Assembly (NCBI GenBank): GCA_003427395.1
Contig: BFEA01000618.1
Location: forward strand, 259,821-280,087
Direction: 5' to 3'
Source of the DNA: Chara braunii
Taxonomy: Eukaryota > Streptophyta > Charophyceae > Charales > Characeae
Length of the DNA stretch: 20,267 nucleotides
The notes below the pieces were generated by a model. It did not search any database. It saw only the letters and a program-made list of their open reading frames with translations, and was not told the origin of the DNA. Positions 19,552-20,267 of this stretch are shown here, in pieces. The number at the start of each line of letters is the position of its first letter. The stretch's first letter is position 1. The translations under genes were made by a program, and so were the position numbers.

Positions 19552-20267
19552 CCCCTATAGTGGTGGGTCCTAACCGCCAGGGTATTCTTGGCACCCCGAA
19601 ATCAGTTTGACCCCCCTTAAGTTAAAATCCGACCCCCTTTATGATTTTTGGACCCCTTTAGCGGTGGGTGTTAACCACCTGGGTATTCTTGGCACCCTTA
19701 AATTTATTTGACCCCCGTTAAGGTTAAATCTGACCCCCTTTATAAATTTTCGACCCCTTTAGCGGTGGGTTCTAAACCGCCGGCTATCCTTCGCACCCCG
19801 AAATTAATTTGACCCGCCTTAAGTTGAAATGCGACCCCCTTTACAATTTTGGACCCCTAGAGCGGTGGGTCCAAGCCCTTTGGCTATTTTTCGCACCCCG
19901 AAATTTATTTGACCTCCCTTCAGTGAGAATACGACCCCTTTATAATTTTTGGACCCCTATAGAGGGGGTTCCTAACCGCCCGGGTATTCTTGGCACCCCA
20001 AAATTAATTTAACCCCCCTTAAGTTGAAATCCGACCCCCTTTATAATTTTTGGACCCCTATAGCGTTGGGTCCTAACCGCCAGGGTATTCTTTGCACCCT
20101 GAAATTAGTTTGACCCCCTTAAGTTGAAATCCGACCCCCTATATAATTTTTGGACCCCTAGAGCGGTGGGTCCTAACCCCCAAGCTATCTTTGCGCCCCG
20201 AAATTAATTGGACTCCCCTTAAGTGACAATCAGATGCCCTTTATAATTTTTGGACCCCTAAAGCGGT

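Larger units (their letters stand above)
1111..20267 (+). repeat. Tandem satellite array, ~101-bp monomer, ~190 units
   Basis: The same unit recurs head to tail in one orientation to the end of the window. GCGGTGGGT recurs at 1263, 1364, 1465 and 1565, giving a period of 100-101 bp. In order, a typical unit holds ACCCCTTTAGCGGTGGG, AACCGCCAGGGTATTC, ACCCCGAAATTAATTT, ACCCCCCTTAAGTTGAAA and ACCCCCTTTATAATTTTT. The plus strand is C-rich with AT-rich blocks; GCGGT and ACCGC form a short dyad, and AAATTAATTT is a perfect palindrome. Since 101 is not a multiple of 3, a reading frame shifts at each monomer and no long conserved protein can be encoded. No inversion or foreign insertion was seen. I do not recognise the family. 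A centromeric, pericentromeric or subtelomeric location is possible but not shown. Confidence 0.97.
15300..20267 (+). repeat. Satellite segment dominated by A-B and A-A-B cassettes
   Basis: Type A units and type B units recur in patterns of two or three monomers (about 202 or 303 bp) through most of this segment. Two visible segmental duplications lie inside it: 15.62-16.70 against 17.34-18.42 kb, and 18.78-18.98 against 19.35-19.55 kb. The array leaves the window mid-monomer at 20267, so its true right end is unknown. Confidence 0.75.

Noticed and set aside
9169-20012. Other short frames on both strands within the array
   Set aside because: All are translations of satellite monomers, with similar peptides in several frames and no start context or extension beyond two or three units.
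1111-20267. CRISPR array
   Set aside because: Period and regularity could suggest one, but the whole 101-bp unit is conserved with no unique spacers, there are no cas genes, and the context is eukaryotic.
1111-20267. Telomeric or subtelomeric repeat from CCTAACCC
   Set aside because: CCTAACC appears once per unit as part of the dyad, not as tandem 6-7-bp repeats, so it is not telomeric sequence.
1111-20267. CENP-B box in TTCGCACCCCGAAA
   Set aside because: The TTCG core is present in B units, but the required A and CGGG positions do not match on either strand.
1111-20267. TATA boxes in TTTATAATTTTT
   Set aside because: It occurs in nearly every monomer as part of the repeat, with no associated gene or other promoter element.

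Overview
The window is almost entirely one tandem satellite array. From about 1111 to the right end (about 19.15 kb, roughly 190 units by dividing length by unit size), a C-rich/AT-rich monomer of about 101 bp repeats head to tail in one orientation. It has no transposon, gene or unique sequence inside it and runs off the right edge mid-monomer. Only the first 1.1 kb is non-satellite. The sequence suggests a nuclear eukaryotic chromosome (satellite, GA microsatellite, CpG-decay pattern, no bacterial gene organisation). I cannot name the species; a plant or moss is only a guess. I do not recognise the satellite family.

Layout. 1-829: unique-looking flank with scattered N bases, no recognisable gene, one small hairpin and one short direct duplication. 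830-970: an imperfectly duplicated AATAAAAT-to-GA-tract segment. 971-1110: GC-rich, CpG-rich spacer. 1111-1160: partial first monomer, so 1111 is the array edge. 1161-20267: full array.

Inside the array three scales of organisation can be read. (1) The 101-bp monomer looks like five degenerate subunits of about 18-22 bp, most starting with an ACCCC run; many indels add or remove close to one subunit. (2) Monomers fall into at least two main types: A (GGGTATTCTTGGC, then AAGTTGAAAT) and B (GGCTTTTCTTCGC, then AAGTGAGAAT). They are arranged in recurring A-B, A-A-B and longer cassettes. (3) Long blocks of many monomers recur in the same order: about 1257-4400, 5210-7610, 7941-10720 and 13440-15300. 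Further duplications link 15.62-16.70 with 17.34-18.42 kb, and 10.85-11.2 with 18.70-18.98 and 19.25-19.55 kb. Spacings between equivalent markers (1719 to 4564 bp) are variable, so this is a diverged, indel-rich higher-order structure rather than a regular one.

No protein-coding gene is supported. The open frames in the array are short, begin at non-ATG codons or satellite-derived ATGs, and repeat because the DNA repeats. Nothing works together as a pathway. The interest lies in the satellite itself: its edge, its nested architecture, its rearrangement history, and variants that look like CpG-methylation decay.
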